DNA from: JAKFWF01 sp963741505
Lineage (GTDB): Bacteria > Pseudomonadota > Alphaproteobacteria > Rhizobiales > Hyphomicrobiaceae
Length of the DNA stretch: 64,000 bases
Direction: 5' to 3'
NCBI GenBank assembly: GCA_963741505.1
Contig: CAVUIJ010000002.1
Location: 310,001-374,000 of the forward strand
In this document: positions 45,509-54,836 of the stretch, piece after piece
Numbering within the stretch: position 1 is the first letter of the stretch
How the letters are laid out: every line of letters starts with the position of its first letter
The notes under the pieces: generated by a model
Seen by the model: only the letters and a program-made list of their open reading frames with translations
Databases searched by the model: none
What the model was told of the DNA's origin: nothing
Translations under genes and position numbers: made by a program

Positions 45509-46768
45509 ATGCACACGGTGGTGCTCGGAGCTGGCGCGGTCGGGGTCGCGACCGCCTACCATCTGATGCAGCTCGGCCACCGGGTCACCGTCGTCGATCG
45601 CCAGCCCGGCGCCGCCCTCGAGACCAGCTTCGGCAACGGCGCCGTGATCCATGCCAGCGAGGTCGAGCCGTGGTCGCAGCCCGGCATGCCGGCGAAGATC
45701 CTGCAATGGATCGGCCGCGAGGACGCGCCGATGCTACTCCGGCTGGGGGCGCTGCCCCACATCATGCAATGGGGCGCGGCGTTTCTCGCCAATTGCACCG
45801 CAGCGCGCTTCAAGGCCAACTCGCAGACCAACCTGCGGATCGCGCTCTACAGCCTGCGCACGCTGCAGGAGATCGGGGCTGCGACCGGCATCGCCTACGA
45901 CCGGGCAACACGGGGCGTGATCAAGATCTACCGCAATACGGCGTCTTACGATGCCGGACGGCGCAGCTCGTCCCAGCTGTCAGCGCATGGCCTGACTTTC
46001 GAGGAGCGCGATGCCCGCGCCTGCGCCGAGCTCGAGCCGGCGTTGGCCGAGACCGCCGACAGCCTGGTCGGTGCGCTCTATTATCCGCGCGACGAGGTCG
46101 GTGATTGCCACAAATTCGTGCAGGGGCTCGCCGCACACTGCGCCGCGCACGGCGTCGAATTCCGCTACGACACAACCATTACCGGGCTCGAGCGGCGGGG
46201 CAATCGCATCACCGCGGTTGCGACCTCGGCCGGCACGATCGAGGCTGACAAAGTGGTAGTGGCCATGGGCAGCTTCTCGCCGCAGTTGCTGCGCGAGGTC
46301 GGCGTCAAGGCACTGATCTATCCGGTCAAGGGCGTCTCGATCACGGTCGACAAGGCGCCGTGGAACAACGCGCCACGCCACGCCATCATCGACGACGGCC
46401 GCATGTTCGGGCTGATCCCGATCGGCGACCGGCTGCGCGCCGCAGGCTCGGCCGAGATCGCCCGCTTCGACACCACGCCGAGCCCGGCGCGCGCCGGCGC
46501 CATCATCGACAAGGTGCTGCAGACGTTCCCCGGTTTCGCCCGCTGCTACGATCCTGCGACTGCCAAGGTGTGGGCCGGATTGCGCCCGGTTTCACCCAGC
46601 GGCGTCGGCTATATGGGGCGGACCGCGCTCGACAACCTCTACGTCAACTCCGGTCATGGCCACCTCGGCTGGACGATGTCGTGCGGCGCCGGCCGTTTGG
46701 TGGCCGACATCGTCGACGGCCGCCGCCCGGAAATCGACCTGTCGGGTTTGCCCACGCTCGCGGGCTAG
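45509..46768 (+). CDS. D-amino-acid dehydrogenase (DadA-like FAD oxidoreductase)
   Basis: 419 aa. Rossmann FAD motif VVLGAGAVGVATAYHLMQLG, then TSFGNGAVIHASEVEPWSQP, characteristic of the DadA small subunit, ADKVVVAMGSFSPQLL, and the ending YVNSGHGHLGWTMSCGAGRL. DadA oxidises D-amino acids to 2-oxo acids at the membrane side. Being last in a Liv operon suggests the transporter brings in D- or mixed amino acids that this enzyme degrades. The TAG stop lies inside the left end of the inverted-repeat element at 46765. Confidence 0.92.
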   Translation: MHTVVLGAGAVGVATAYHLMQLGHRVTVVDRQPGAALETSFGNGAVIHASEVEPWSQPGMPAKILQWIGREDAPMLLRLGALPHIMQWGAAFLANCTAARFKANSQTNLRIALYSLRTLQEIGAATGIAYDRATRGVIKIYRNTASYDAGRRSSSQLSAHGLTFEERDARACAELEPALAETADSLVGALYYPRDEVGDCHKFVQGLAAHCAAHGVEFRYDTTITGLERRGNRITAVATSAGTIEADKVVVAMGSFSPQLLREVGVKALIYPVKGVSITVDKAPWNNAPRHAIIDDGRMFGLIPIGDRLRAAGSAEIARFDTTPSPARAGAIIDKVLQTFPGFARCYDPATAKVWAGLRPVSPSGVGYMGRTALDNLYVNSGHGHLGWTMSCGAGRLVADIVDGRRPEIDLSGLPTLAG

Positions 46769-47074
46769 TACCCGCAATCACACATGGATAGCACACATGA
46801 CGATCGAGGATGCTCGCCGGCCAGGAGCGACGCGCAGGCCGATGTTGCCCCATCGGACAAGCGGCGCGTCATGCGGACCGCATGCTTCCAGCATGACGTC
46901 GGCGAGCATCCTCGATCGCCCGCAGGGTCGCGGCCCACGGGCCGCCCGCGGCGTCGCGCGCCTTGCGCGTAGCTGCGGCTACGCGCTGCGCCGCGCTCCT
47001 GGCGGATCGCCTCGTGGTTCCGCGATCAGGTGTGCTATCCATGTGTGATTCCGGGTACTAGTACCCGCAATCAC
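46765..47074. mobile_element. MITE-like nested inverted-repeat element
   Basis: Terminal inverted repeats of 32 bp at 46765-46796 and 47030-47061 match at 31 of 32 positions. A 17-bp direct repeat (CTAGTACCCGCAATCAC) occurs at 46765-46781 and 47058-47074. Inside are a perfect 19-bp inverted pair (46801-46819 and 46900-46918), CGTCATGC/GCATGACG within that, and GCGTAGC-TGCG-GCTACGC near 46970. No transposase. The stop codons of both flanking convergent genes lie in its ends, so it could also act as a two-way terminator. Confidence 0.75.
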
Positions 47075-47784
47075 TCCCGCCGATGCGCCTCGGCCAGCTC
47101 GGCCATGCTGTTGAAGACGAAATCATAATGCGGCATCGCGCCCGGGTTCATGGTGGCGCCGAACCCCTTGTCGCCGTGCCGGCGATAGATCCAGGCCGAC
47201 TTGAGGCCGGCCTTGTTGGCCGGCGCGTGGTCGTGGAACATGCTCTCGGCAGTGTGCAGGATATCGCTCTTGTCGACCCCGAGCGATGTGAGGTTTTCCA
47301 GCATGTAGTCGAAATTGCGCGGATCGGGTTTGTAGGAGCCGACGTCCTCGGCGGTGTAGATCGCATCGAAATCGACCAGCAGACGCTTGTTGCTGAGGGC
47401 GAAGCTGGCGTTGTCGACGTTCGACAGGATGACGAGCTTATAGTGCTGCTTGAGGTACTTGAGGCTAGCCGCCGAATCGGCAAACGCTGGCCAGTCGCCG
47501 ACCGAGCGGCCGTAAGCCAGGCACTCTTCCCAGCTCACCGTCACTCGCCATTCGTCGGCGAGCCGCTTATAGACCACGGCCAGCAGATCGCGATAGGTCT
47601 TGGCCGGTGTGAAGCGCTGCTGCATCAATTCGTGCCGGGCGTGCGCCTCGAGGACGGCATTGCGCGACAACGGCGGCTTGACCTTCGACACCAGCGGCTG
47701 CAGCGCCGCGATCATCCCCGACTCCCAATCGATCAACGTGCCGTAGCAATCGAATGTCAGCACCTTGAAATCGGACAATCGCAT
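47071..47784 (-). CDS. Haloacid dehalogenase type II-like HAD hydrolase
   Basis: 237 aa from ATG 47784 (AGGAG upstream). HAD motif I is TFDCYGTLIDWESG with Asp10, motif II is VILSNVDN, motif III Lys and motif IV are in YKPDPRNFDYML and LHTAESMFHDHAPAN. The DCYGTLIDW sequence is characteristic of the L-2-haloacid dehalogenase group; many such proteins hydrolyse phosphate or unknown substrates. The stop lies in the right end of the inverted-repeat element. Downstream of glpD on the same strand. Confidence 0.9.
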   Translation of the reverse strand: MRLSDFKVLTFDCYGTLIDWESGMIAALQPLVSKVKPPLSRNAVLEAHARHELMQQRFTPAKTYRDLLAVVYKRLADEWRVTVSWEECLAYGRSVGDWPAFADSAASLKYLKQHYKLVILSNVDNASFALSNKRLLVDFDAIYTAEDVGSYKPDPRNFDYMLENLTSLGVDKSDILHTAESMFHDHAPANKAGLKSAWIYRRHGDKGFGATMNPGAMPHYDFVFNSMAELAEAHRRE

Positions 47785-47821
47785 ATTCAGCTCTCCTGTC
47801 TGGGACGGCTCGATCTTAGCA

Positions 47822-49364
47822 TCATATTGTCCGCACGGCGTGCATCCGCTGCAGGTAGCTCCGGTACTCCTCGGCCTCCTTCCTGGTGCGCGCACCATCC
47901 CAGCCATAGACGGCGGCGACTGCTTCGGCTGCCTTGTCGGCAGCCGCGTAGCCCATGGTTTTGGTCCAGCCGGCGCCGACGCGGCGGAACATCAGGTCGG
48001 TGAGGCTCGTTGCATGCTCGTGGCGCGCGGCATGGACGAGATCGGCGAGCTTGGCATCAGTCCAATCATCGACGACCGGAGGTGAGTTCTGATTGTCGGG
48101 GAACTTGCGGGCGCCGTAATCGACCGGCTGCGGCCGGCGCGCAGGCTTGAGCTGTCGCCGCGCCACATCCACCATCTCGGTGCCGGCCGAGCGATGCGTC
48201 ATCACCGGCCCGGCCGTCATCGCATAGACGCCGGGCATGCCCGCGCTCGACAGATCGTGGACATCGCGCGAGCGCTTGCCCATCGGCAGCGCCGGATCGT
48301 AGCTGAGCGGCCTGACTCCGGCCCACGTGAACAGGACATCCGAACGCTTGAGCTTCAGGCCCGGCAAGAGGTGATTGCCTTCCGCCAGCAGCCCGTCGAT
48401 CTCGTCGTCCCCAGCACGTATCTCGTCGAGGTTGCCCTCGTAGACGGTTTCGGTCGGGCCAAAATAGTGCATACCGCGCCAGGGGATGCAGTAGAGCGGC
48501 TCCTGTTTGCGATTGAACGTGACGATGCCGTTGTCGGCGCATTCGGGCGGCAGCTGGACCATGATGTGGATGCCCTTGGTGCCGAGGATCTTGCGCGGAC
48601 GCGGCGCACCGGAGGCACCGTTGACCTTGTCGATCCAGATGCCGGCCATGTTCATCACGAGCTTCGCCTCGACCGTCGCGTTGCCGCCGGCGAAAACGTC
48701 GGTGAGCTCGATCTCCCAAGCCTCGTTGCGCCGGGTCATGCGGCCGGCGGCGGTATAGTTGCGCACGACCGCTCCCAGCCGCTCGGCATCGAGCACGGCA
48801 TCGACGCACAACCGCTCCGGCCACTCGAACTGGTACTCGGTGAAACCGCCGATCCCCTGCAGACGATCCCAGTCGCGCAAGTCCCCGACCAGCGGAATGC
48901 TCTTGGCCGCCTTCGGCGAGATCATGCGCTGCTCGAGCGGCACGTCGATCGCGGCCATCGACGCCAGTAAGCCGAGGCCGAGGCGGACCTGCCAGGGGCG
49001 ATAGATCGAACTCTCTCCAGATCGGGAAGTGGAAGTTGAGCGGCCGCACGCGCTCAGGCGCGGTCAGCACCAGCTGGCGGCGGGCTTCCATCGCCAGCTT
49101 CGCCATCCGCATCGCCGTCTGCAGTCGCGAGGGGTGGCGAAAGAACTCGAACATCGAGGCGCCGGGCGCGAGGTAGCGCAGGCCGCAATGCAGCAGCCGG
49201 CTCGACCGGCTGGAGGAGCCGGAGCCATAATCGCCCTTCTCGACCAGCAGCACCGAGTATCCCGCACCTGCGAGATGCTGCGCTGTACTTGCGCCATTGA
49301 CGCCGGCGCCGATGACACAGACGTCGAACTTGACCTTGTCCAGTTTCTCGATTGCGGTCCGCAT
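47822..49364 (-). CDS. glpD: Glycerol-3-phosphate dehydrogenase, FAD-dependent (one-base frame break)
   Basis: Aerobic G3P dehydrogenase oxidises sn-glycerol-3-phosphate to dihydroxyacetone phosphate and feeds electrons to quinone. FAD motif VIGAGVNGASTAQHLAGAGY, then GSGSSSRSSRLLHCGLRYL (typical GlpD), and the C-terminal DAO_C region. The frame breaks after FHFPIWRE; removing one base at 49009-49010 gives SSIYRPWQVRLGLGLLASMA in the second frame. Repaired length is about 513 aa, normal for GlpD. Separated by 37 bp from the downstream HAD gene. Confidence 0.88.
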
Positions 49365-49528
49365 GTCGCCCTCCCTGCCCGAATGTGATCATAGAAATAG
49401 AATTCGCCGCTGCATCGCCGGCCGAATGCATGACAGTCATGCTGCCGCAACCACACGCAGATCGCCGTTTGACGGCCGTTTGCGCCACCGATAGCCTGCC
49501 ATGCGTGGGATCAGCCTGGGAGGGTCAG

Positions 49529-51091
49529 ATGAGCAGCGACGGGATTAAGTCAGGACTTCGGCGACGCGATTTTCTTGGTGCCTCGGCAGCGGCGATCGCC
49601 GCAACGCAGTTTCCATTCTCGGAAGATGTCTATGCGCAAGGCACATCGACGCTGCGCGCCGGCATCACCGGCTACAACGTCATCAACACTCTCGATCCCG
49701 GCAAGGCGACGCTGATCCCCGAGTTCTATGTCATCTGGGCGCTGTACAACGGCCTGATGAAGCTCGACGCCAACTCGAACCCGGTGCCGGACCTCGCCGA
49801 GAGCCTCAAGACGGACGGCAATACGCTCGAGTTCAAGCTGCGCAAAGGCGTCAAGTTCCACGACGGTTCGGAGATGACCGCCGACGACGTGAAGTTCACG
49901 CTCGAGCGGCTGCTCGACGAGAAATTCGCTTCGCCCAACAAGAGCAAGGTCTCGGGCTTGTCGGCAATCGAGGTGCCTGATGCTTCGACCGTAAAGCTGG
50001 TGACCAAGGAGGCCTTCGCGCCGCTACTGACGTTCCTCGCCAATGCCCGCACCGGCACCCAGATCCTGTCGCGCAAGGCGGTCGGCGCAGCTGGCGACGA
50101 CTTCGGCAAGAAGCCGGTCGGCACCGGCGCCTATTCGCTTAAGGACTGGGTGCCCGGCGAGCGCGTTTCGCTGTCGGCGTTCCCGGGCTACTTCGGTGGC
50201 GCGCCCAAGATCGCCACCATCGACATGCCGCTGATCGCCGAGGAATCGAGCGGCGTCACAGCCCTGCTCGGCGGCCAGATCGACCTGACCTCGACGGCCC
50301 CGTTCGCCGACATCCCGAACCTGGAAAAGAACCCGGCCATCACCGTCCTGAAGCAGGCCGGTCTCAACTGCCGGTTCGTCTCGCTCAACCACCGCAAGGC
50401 GCCGTTCGACGACCCGGCGTTCCGACGCGCCTGCTCGATGGCGTTCGACCGCAATGCCATGGTGCGCGCCGTGCTGTTTGGCGAAGGTGTTACTTCGCAC
50501 GGACTCATTCCGCCGTCGATCGCCTACGCCTACGGCGGCAACAACCGGCCGCTGTGCGCCTTCGATCCGGCGAAGGCCAAGGCGGAACTCGCCAAGTCGA
50601 AATACCCGAACGGCGCCGAGGCCGAGATCATGACCTGGGGCCAGTCGTGGTGGAAGCGAATGGCCGAGGTGTTCGTCGCCCAGTGCAACCAGACGCTCGG
50701 CACCAAGTTCACGGTGCAGGTGACGGAAGCCAATACCGTGTTCCAGCGCCACAAGTCGGGCGACTACCAGGGCTCGGTGTGGGGCTGGCTCGGCCTGCTC
50801 GATGCCGACGAGTACATGTACGACGTCTTGCACAGCAAGGGCTGGCGCAACTTCTACGGCTATTCGAACCCGAAGGTCGACGACCTCCTGGATCGCGCCC
50901 GGCGCGAACTCGACCAGGGCAAGCGCGGCGCACTCTACAGGCAAGCCGAGGACACCATGATCGAGGACATGCCGGTGGTGCCGCTGTTCGTGTCCAATGT
51001 GCACAACCTGATGACCAAGAAGGTGCAGGGCTTCAAGCAGCTGCCCTACTCCAACTGGGGCGACCAGTTCGCCAACATGAGCCTGGCGTAA
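49529..51091 (+). CDS. Oligopeptide/dipeptide ABC transporter substrate-binding protein (family 5)
   Basis: 520 aa from ATG 49529 (GGGAGG upstream). N-terminal twin-arginine-like RRRDFLGASAAAIAATQFPF, Tat signal. SBP_bac_5 body: GLMKLDANSNPVPDLAESLK, KLRKGVKFHDGSEMTADDVK, VGTGAYSLKDWVPGERVSL and DPAFRRACSMAFDRNAMV. It heads a complete Dpp/Opp-type operon (binding protein, two permeases, two ATPases) that runs to 54836. Confidence 0.94.
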   Translation: MSSDGIKSGLRRRDFLGASAAAIAATQFPFSEDVYAQGTSTLRAGITGYNVINTLDPGKATLIPEFYVIWALYNGLMKLDANSNPVPDLAESLKTDGNTLEFKLRKGVKFHDGSEMTADDVKFTLERLLDEKFASPNKSKVSGLSAIEVPDASTVKLVTKEAFAPLLTFLANARTGTQILSRKAVGAAGDDFGKKPVGTGAYSLKDWVPGERVSLSAFPGYFGGAPKIATIDMPLIAEESSGVTALLGGQIDLTSTAPFADIPNLEKNPAITVLKQAGLNCRFVSLNHRKAPFDDPAFRRACSMAFDRNAMVRAVLFGEGVTSHGLIPPSIAYAYGGNNRPLCAFDPAKAKAELAKSKYPNGAEAEIMTWGQSWWKRMAEVFVAQCNQTLGTKFTVQVTEANTVFQRHKSGDYQGSVWGWLGLLDADEYMYDVLHSKGWRNFYGYSNPKVDDLLDRARRELDQGKRGALYRQAEDTMIEDMPVVPLFVSNVHNLMTKKVQGFKQLPYSNWGDQFANMSLA

Positions 51092-51122
51092 GGCGGGCAT
51101 CGGGGCGCAGGTGCGAGGCAGC

Positions 51123-52077
51123 ATGGTGTGGGCGAGGTACGTCGGCGCGCGGTTTGTGGCGCTCGTCCTCACGGTGCTGGCCGGTTCGATCGTCGTATTC
51201 CTGGTGATGAAGGCGGCGCCGGGCGATCCGGCGATGGCGGCGCTCGGCGAGAATGCGCGGCCGGAACTGGTCGCCGCCTTCCGCGCCAAGCACAATCTCG
51301 ACGTGCCGTGGGTCCAGCAGTACGGGCGCTGGCTCGCTCGGAGTGGTGCAGGGCGACTTCGGACTATCGCTCACGGTCGCCAGTGACCGCGCGATCTCCG
51401 GCCTGATCGCGGCGCGGCTGCCGAACACGATCTTCATCGGGCTGCTGGCGCTAGCCATCGCGATCTTTCTTTCGCTGATCGCAGGGACTGTCGCCGCGCG
51501 CAAACGCGGCAAGCTCGCCGACACGATCGCGACCTCGCTCGCTGCACTCGGCATTTCGATGCCCGACTTCTGGTTGAGCTACGTGCTGATCCTGGTTTTC
51601 GCACTTGGGCTCGGGTTGTTCCCGGCGTATGGCTTCATCGCGCCCGGGCAGTCCCTTTCCGGCGCGCTCTATTCCGGCTTCCTGCCGGCGCTGGCGGTTT
51701 CGGCGCCGCTCGCCGCGGTATTCGCGCGCACGCTGCGGACGGCGTTGCTGGAGACGAGCACCCGCGACTACGTGGTGGCAGCCCGCTCGTTCGGCTTCCA
51801 CCCGGCCTATGTGTTCGCCCATTGGATCTTCCGCAACGCCTTGATCCCCTACATCACCATCATCGGGTTGCAGATCCGCTATATCCTCGGCGGCGTGGTG
51901 GTGATCGAGCGCATCTTCGGCATCGCCGGCATCGGTTCGCTGATGGTCGATGGCGCCTTCGCCCGCGACTATCCCGTGGTCCAGGCCTGCGCCGTGGTAT
52001 TTCTCGTCATCGTGCTCTCGGTGAACTTGGCTGTCGACGTCGTCTGCAGCCTGCTCGATCCAAAGAGGGCTAGGTGA
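51123..52077 (+). CDS. Dipeptide/oligopeptide ABC transporter permease, DppB type (one-base frame break)
   Basis: ATG 51123 (or GTG 51111). N-terminal helix ARFVALVLTVLAGSIVVFLV and MKAAPGDPAMAALGENAR are in one frame; VVQGDFGLSLTVASDRAISG and the six-helix body (YVVAARSFGFHPAYVFAHWI, GGVVVIERIFGIAGIGSLMV) are in the next. Removing one base within GGCTCGCTCG (51331-51340) joins them as WLLGVVQGDFG. About 317 aa after repair. It is translationally coupled to the DppC gene. Confidence 0.93.
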
Positions 52078-52919
52078 TGACGGCGCACTTCGCGGCCCTG
52101 TGGAGCAATCGGACGGCGCGGGCCGGCGTCATCATCGTCGGACTTTTCCTGCTCGCGATCTCGGTCGGCGGCGCGCTGATGCCGTACTCGGCGACCGACA
52201 TGGATTTCGTCAACCTGCTGACGCCGCCGGCCTGGGCGCATCCGTTCGGCACCGACTCGTTCGGCCGCGATGTGTTGACCCGGGTGCTGCTCGGCGGCCG
52301 CGTTTCACTCGCCATCTCGGTCACCGGCGTGACGCTGGCGGCGATGATCGGCATTCCGGCGGGCCTTTCGGCGGCCTGGTACGGTGGCTGGATCGATCAA
52401 TTGCTGATGCGGTTTGCCGACCTGCTGTTCGCCTTCCCGAGCTTCGTGCTGGCGCTGTTCCTGATGGTGGTGCTCGGCTTCGGCGTCACCAACGTGATCC
52501 TGGCCATCGCCCTCGTCTACGTGCCGATCTTCGCTCGTCTCGCGCGCAATCTGGCGCTGACCGTGCGGGAGGAGGCCTATGTCCAGGCGGCGCGCCTGAT
52601 GGGCCAGTCGACGCCACGCATCCTCGGCCGCGAGATCTTGCCCAACATCATGGCGCCGCTCATGGTGCAGGCGTCGATCTCGGTCGCGTTCGGCGTCATC
52701 ATCGAGGCCGGCTTGAGTTTCCTCGGCCTTGGCGTACAGCCACCGACGCCGTCGCTGGGCGTGATCATGGCCGACGGCCGCGAGTACTTCAATCAAGGCC
52801 CGTGGGTGCTGACGCTGGCCGGCCTGTTCATCTCGTTCGGGCTGCTCGGCCTCAATCTGCTGGGCGACGGTCTGCGCGATCTGACCGACCCGAAGTTGCG
52901 CGAGCGGGCCAGCTCATGA
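52074..52919 (+). CDS. Dipeptide/oligopeptide ABC transporter permease, DppC type
   Basis: 281 aa, six predicted helices. Typical motifs: HPFGTDSFGRDVLTRVLLGG, LMRFADLLFAFPSFVLALFL and the EAA loop EEAYVQAARLMGQSTPRILG. ATGA overlap with the DppB gene on one side and with the ATPase gene (52916-52919) on the other. Confidence 0.95.
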   Translation: MMTAHFAALWSNRTARAGVIIVGLFLLAISVGGALMPYSATDMDFVNLLTPPAWAHPFGTDSFGRDVLTRVLLGGRVSLAISVTGVTLAAMIGIPAGLSAAWYGGWIDQLLMRFADLLFAFPSFVLALFLMVVLGFGVTNVILAIALVYVPIFARLARNLALTVREEAYVQAARLMGQSTPRILGREILPNIMAPLMVQASISVAFGVIIEAGLSFLGLGVQPPTPSLGVIMADGREYFNQGPWVLTLAGLFISFGLLGLNLLGDGLRDLTDPKLRERASS

Positions 52920-53893
52920 CCGACACGCCGCTGCTGCAGGTAGAAAATCTGGCGGTACGCTTTCGGATGGGGGCCAACGACATGTTGGCGGTCCGCCGCG
53001 TCGATCTCGAAATTCGCCGCCGGGAAGTCCTCGGCATCATCGGCGAGTCGGGCTCCGGCAAGTCGGTGACCGGCTTGGCGATCCTGAGGCTGCTGCCGGG
53101 CCACGCGACGGTGGCGGCGGACCGCCTTCGGTTTGTCGGCCGCGATCTGCCGCCGCTCGACGACGAGGCATTCCGGCAATTGCGCGGCACCCACCTCGCC
53201 ATGATCTTCCAGGACCCGGTCGGCGCATTCAATCCGGCGAAAACCATCGGCTGGCATCTCGAGCGGATCATCGAACGCGCCGCGACCCGCGATGACCGGC
53301 CGGGCGGCGATCTCAGCCAGAACGCGCACCGCTGGCTCTCCGACGTCGGCATCGCACAGCCGGAGCGCATCCTGCCGCTCTATCCGCACCAGCTGAGCGG
53401 CGGCATGCTGCAGCGAACGCTGATCGCACTGTCGGCGGCGCTGCAGCCCGACCTGCTGATCGCCGACGAGCCGACCACCAATCTCGACAACATCGTCGAG
53501 CGGCAGATCATCGGTTTGTTCCGGCGGCTCAGGGACAAGCTTGGCTCGGCGATCATCTTCATCACCCACGACATCTCGCTGGCGGCCGGCCTGTGCGACC
53601 GCATCGCGGTGATGTACGCGGGCGAGATCGTCGAGACCGGGCCGGCCGACGAGTTGTTCCGCCGCCCGGCCCATCCCTATACCGCCGGACTGATCGAAAC
53701 CTCGCGACAACTCGACGAGCGGGTCGAGCGGCTGCAGGAGATCCCCGGCGAGTTGCCCTCCGGTGCCGTGCAAGCCGCCGGCTGCTTGTTCGCGCCACGT
53801 TGCGGCTTGGTGACGGACGCCTGTCGGGCAACGCCACCGGCCAGCATCGCGCTCAGCCCCGGCCACAGCGTGCGGTGCATCCGCCATGCATGA
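52916..53893 (+). CDS. Dipeptide/oligopeptide ABC transporter ATP-binding protein, DppD type
   Basis: 325 aa. Walker A IGESGSGKSVTGLAILRLL, Q-loop MIFQDPVGAFNPAKTIGW, signature LSGGMLQRTLIALSAAL, Walker B LLIADEPTTNLD, H-loop FITHDISLAAGLCDR. The C-terminal oligopeptide-specific domain has the CLFAPRCGLVTDAC cysteine cluster (Fe-S-type). Overlaps the second ATPase by 8 bp. Confidence 0.95.
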   Translation: MTDTPLLQVENLAVRFRMGANDMLAVRRVDLEIRRREVLGIIGESGSGKSVTGLAILRLLPGHATVAADRLRFVGRDLPPLDDEAFRQLRGTHLAMIFQDPVGAFNPAKTIGWHLERIIERAATRDDRPGGDLSQNAHRWLSDVGIAQPERILPLYPHQLSGGMLQRTLIALSAALQPDLLIADEPTTNLDNIVERQIIGLFRRLRDKLGSAIIFITHDISLAAGLCDRIAVMYAGEIVETGPADELFRRPAHPYTAGLIETSRQLDERVERLQEIPGELPSGAVQAAGCLFAPRCGLVTDACRATPPASIALSPGHSVRCIRHA

Positions 53894-54836
53894 CGGGAAA
53901 AGACCACTGGTCGAGGCCGCCAATCTGGTCGTCAGCTTCGCGCAAGCCGGCGGCGGCGGACCGTTCCGTGCCGTCGACGATGTCAGCTTGTCGATCGCGC
54001 CGGGCCAGGTAGTGGGCCTCGTCGGCGAATCCGGATCGGGCAAGACGACGCTCGCGAAGACGATATTGCGACTGTACAAGCCTGCCGCCGGCACGTTGCA
54101 GTTCGACGGTCACGACATCACCCGGCTCGGCGAAAGCGCATTGCGGCCGATCCGCCGGCAGATGCAGATGGTTTTCCAGGACCCGCTGTCGTCGTTCAAC
54201 CCGCGGGTGCGGATTGCCGATGCGATTGCATTGCCTTTGCGTATGCACGCCGGTGTGCCACCAGCCCAGATGCCGGGCAAGGTTGCGGAGCTGCTAGCCC
54301 GCGTCGGGCTCGGGCCCCAGTTCGCGTCGCGCTATCCGCACGAGATGTCGGGCGGCCAGCTGCAGCGCATCGCGATCGCCCGGGCGCTGGCGGTCGAGCC
54401 GCGCCTGATCGTCGCCGACGAGGCGGTGAGCAAGCTCGACGTATCGGTGCGGGCGCAGATCCTCAACCTGCTGCGCGACGTTCAGGCCGCGACCGGCGTG
54501 GCGCTGCTGTTCATTACCCATGATCTGCGCGTCGCCCGCTACCTGTGCGACCGAATCGGCGTCATGTTCTTCGGCCGGCTTGTGGAATTGGGCGCGACCG
54601 AGGACGTGTTCGCCAAGCCGCGGCATCCCTATACCCGCGCCCTGCTGGCGACCCTCGACGACGACGGCGGCGATCTTGCCGCGCTCGAGCCGCCGGCGCC
54701 GGCGGCGAGCGGTGGCTGCCGCTATCGCACGCGCTGCCAGATCGCGCGGACGGAATGCGCGACGCATCGGCCGGAATTGCAGTCAACCAATGACGAACGC
54801 CAGGCCGTGGCCTGTCCTTATGCATTGAGCGGCTGA
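53886..54836 (+). CDS. Dipeptide/oligopeptide ABC transporter ATP-binding protein, DppF type
   Basis: 316 aa. Walker A VGESGSGKTTLAKTILRLY, Q-loop MVFQDPLSSFNPRVRIADAI, signature MSGGQLQRIAIARALA, Walker B LIVADEAVSKLDVS (Ala-Val in place of Pro-Thr), H-loop LFITHDLRVARYLCDR, and a C-terminal CRYRTRCQIARTEC cluster. It ends 19 bp into the convergent D-2-hydroxyacid dehydrogenase gene. Confidence 0.95.
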   Translation: MHDGKRPLVEAANLVVSFAQAGGGGPFRAVDDVSLSIAPGQVVGLVGESGSGKTTLAKTILRLYKPAAGTLQFDGHDITRLGESALRPIRRQMQMVFQDPLSSFNPRVRIADAIALPLRMHAGVPPAQMPGKVAELLARVGLGPQFASRYPHEMSGGQLQRIAIARALAVEPRLIVADEAVSKLDVSVRAQILNLLRDVQAATGVALLFITHDLRVARYLCDRIGVMFFGRLVELGATEDVFAKPRHPYTRALLATLDDDGGDLAALEPPAPAASGGCRYRTRCQIARTECATHRPELQSTNDERQAVACPYALSG

